The notes beneath the pieces were generated by a model. That model was not told the origin of the DNA, searched no databases, and was given only the letters and a program-made list of their open reading frames with translations. The position numbers and the translations under genes were made by a program. Positions 30,897 to 31,305 of a stretch of 31,305 bases of DNA are shown piece by piece. This DNA comes from Candidatus Nomurabacteria bacterium (GTDB taxonomy: Bacteria; Patescibacteriota; Minisyncoccia; Phycocordibacterales; UBA9973), in NCBI GenBank assembly GCA_020850295.1, contig JADZEV010000036.1:1-31305 (forward strand). The letters are read 5' to 3'. Numbering within the stretch: position 1 is the stretch's first letter; each line of letters begins with the position of its first letter.

Positions 30897-31106
30897 TTAA
30901 AATATATCCCAAATGATTCTTTCGTTCCAGAAGTAAAGATGTTTGCCTTTAATGTGTAGAAAATCTGAAATATCTCTACTTTTTGCCTTAAGAAGATTAA
31001 CTGCTTTATGAAATGGTTTTTTATAATTTGTATTTCCCAAATCCACTTCTTGGAATAACTTCTTATTGCCATCTATCCCTTTTGTGTAAAAAACATATTT
31101 ACTCAT
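30897..31106 (-). CDS. Small basic protein of unknown function
   Basis: A 69-residue Lys-rich protein starting MSKYVFYTKG that I do not recognise. It is rich in aromatic residues near the C terminus (HLYFWNERIIWDIF). The frame is open 7 codons further up to an ATG at 31127, but that ATG lies inside the likely -10 element, so the start at 31106 is preferred. It has its own promoter and terminator. Confidence 0.6.
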   Translation of the reverse strand: MSKYVFYTKGIDGNKKLFQEVDLGNTNYKKPFHKAVNLLKAKSRDISDFLHIKGKHLYFWNERIIWDIF

Positions 31107-31125
31107 ATTTATTAGTTTTAGAAAC

Positions 31126-31152
31126 AATATAATTTAAATAAATTAATGTCAA
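31126..31152 (-). promoter_or_regulatory. Promoter of the 69-residue gene
   Basis: A perfect TTGACA and, 15 bases later, TATATT on the minus strand (or TATTGT at 17 bases). It predicts a leader of about 13 bases to the ATG at 31106. Confidence 0.5.
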
Positions 31153-31181
31153 TAAAAAATATTTTGTGTTTTCCCAATTTG

Positions 31182-31254
31182 TGCCTCCAGTAGGATTTGA
31201 ACCTACGACCGTCTCCTTAAGAGGGAGCTGCTCTACCAACTGAGCTATAGAGGC
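31182..31254 (-). tRNA. tRNA-Lys (anticodon CUU)
   Basis: The acceptor GCCTCTA / TGGAGGC includes one U-G pair, the D arm is GCTC-AGTTGGTA-GAGC, and the anticodon loop CTCTTAA gives CUU (reads AAG). The first pair of the anticodon stem is a G-A mismatch. The T arm is GTAGG-TTCAAAT-CCTAC. Discriminator A; CCA is not encoded. Confidence 0.95.
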
Positions 31255-31305
31255 AATATATTTGTATATTTACAAATTAGTTTATTAAAGACCTTTTGCG
31301 TTGAA

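Noticed and set aside
1..31305. CRISPR arrays, insertion sequences, prophage or integrase genes
   Set aside because: No regularly spaced repeats, no transposase or integrase motifs and no flanking target duplications were seen.

Overview
The window is a compact, AT-rich stretch of bacterial chromosome. Genes are packed with gaps of a few bases, many proteins are at the short end of their families, and there are several small orphan proteins. There is no insertion sequence, phage gene or CRISPR array. The gene content, the streamlined IF-2 and AspRS, a stand-alone SET-domain protein, a multi-membrane-span orphan histidine kinase and the near absence of Shine-Dalgarno sequences suggest a Candidate Phyla Radiation (Patescibacteria, Parcubacteria-like) genome. 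This is inference from gene style; no 16S rRNA is present. TGA ends several genes, so the UGA=Gly code of Gracilibacteria/Absconditabacteria does not apply.

Layout. 1-2590: a membrane protein cut by the left edge and its small upstream partner, gltX, and a small membrane protein. 2585-7230: one minus-strand operon, scpA-scpB-mraY-ftsW-murG, joining chromosome condensation to lipid-linked cell-wall synthesis. 7213-7675: the largest gap, holding a promoter, at least six hairpins and a strong terminator on the minus strand, best read as an unrecognised structured RNA of about 340 nt. 7676-10136: a small orphan gene, aspS (without the GAD insertion) and a ClpP-like protease. 10137-13486: methyltransferase, ABC exporter and trpS on the minus strand. 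13536-15542: dnaB and recR on the plus strand. 15593-18972: an orphan gene and rplU (minus), then corA-cysS (plus). 18962-22866: a membrane histidine kinase, a SET protein, a PQ-loop-like membrane protein, a 44-residue membrane peptide and ddl. 22913-25743: tRNA-Tyr and clpB. 25911-27073: two divergent orphan genes fired from back-to-back promoters. 27127-30857: a cysteine desulfurase diverging from DUF4446-infB-rbfA-tRNA-Cys-tRNA-Leu. 30897-31254: a small orphan gene and tRNA-Lys.

Most recognisable genes serve translation (four aminoacyl-tRNA synthetases, IF-2, RbfA, L21, four tRNAs), cell wall and division (MraY, MurG, FtsW, Ddl), chromosome upkeep (ScpAB, DnaB, RecR) and protein quality control (ClpB, a ClpP-like protease).

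The most striking signal is regulatory. Over a dozen genes carry a -10 hexamer, often with an extended TGn, ending only 6-12 bases before the start codon. In five cases the gap is exactly 6, which places the predicted transcription start on the A of the ATG. With almost no Shine-Dalgarno sequences, this points to widespread leaderless or near-leaderless mRNAs. Other points worth checking are the candidate RNA at 7233-7576, the GAD-less AspRS, altered active-site motifs in MraY and Ddl, and two symmetric divergent promoters.
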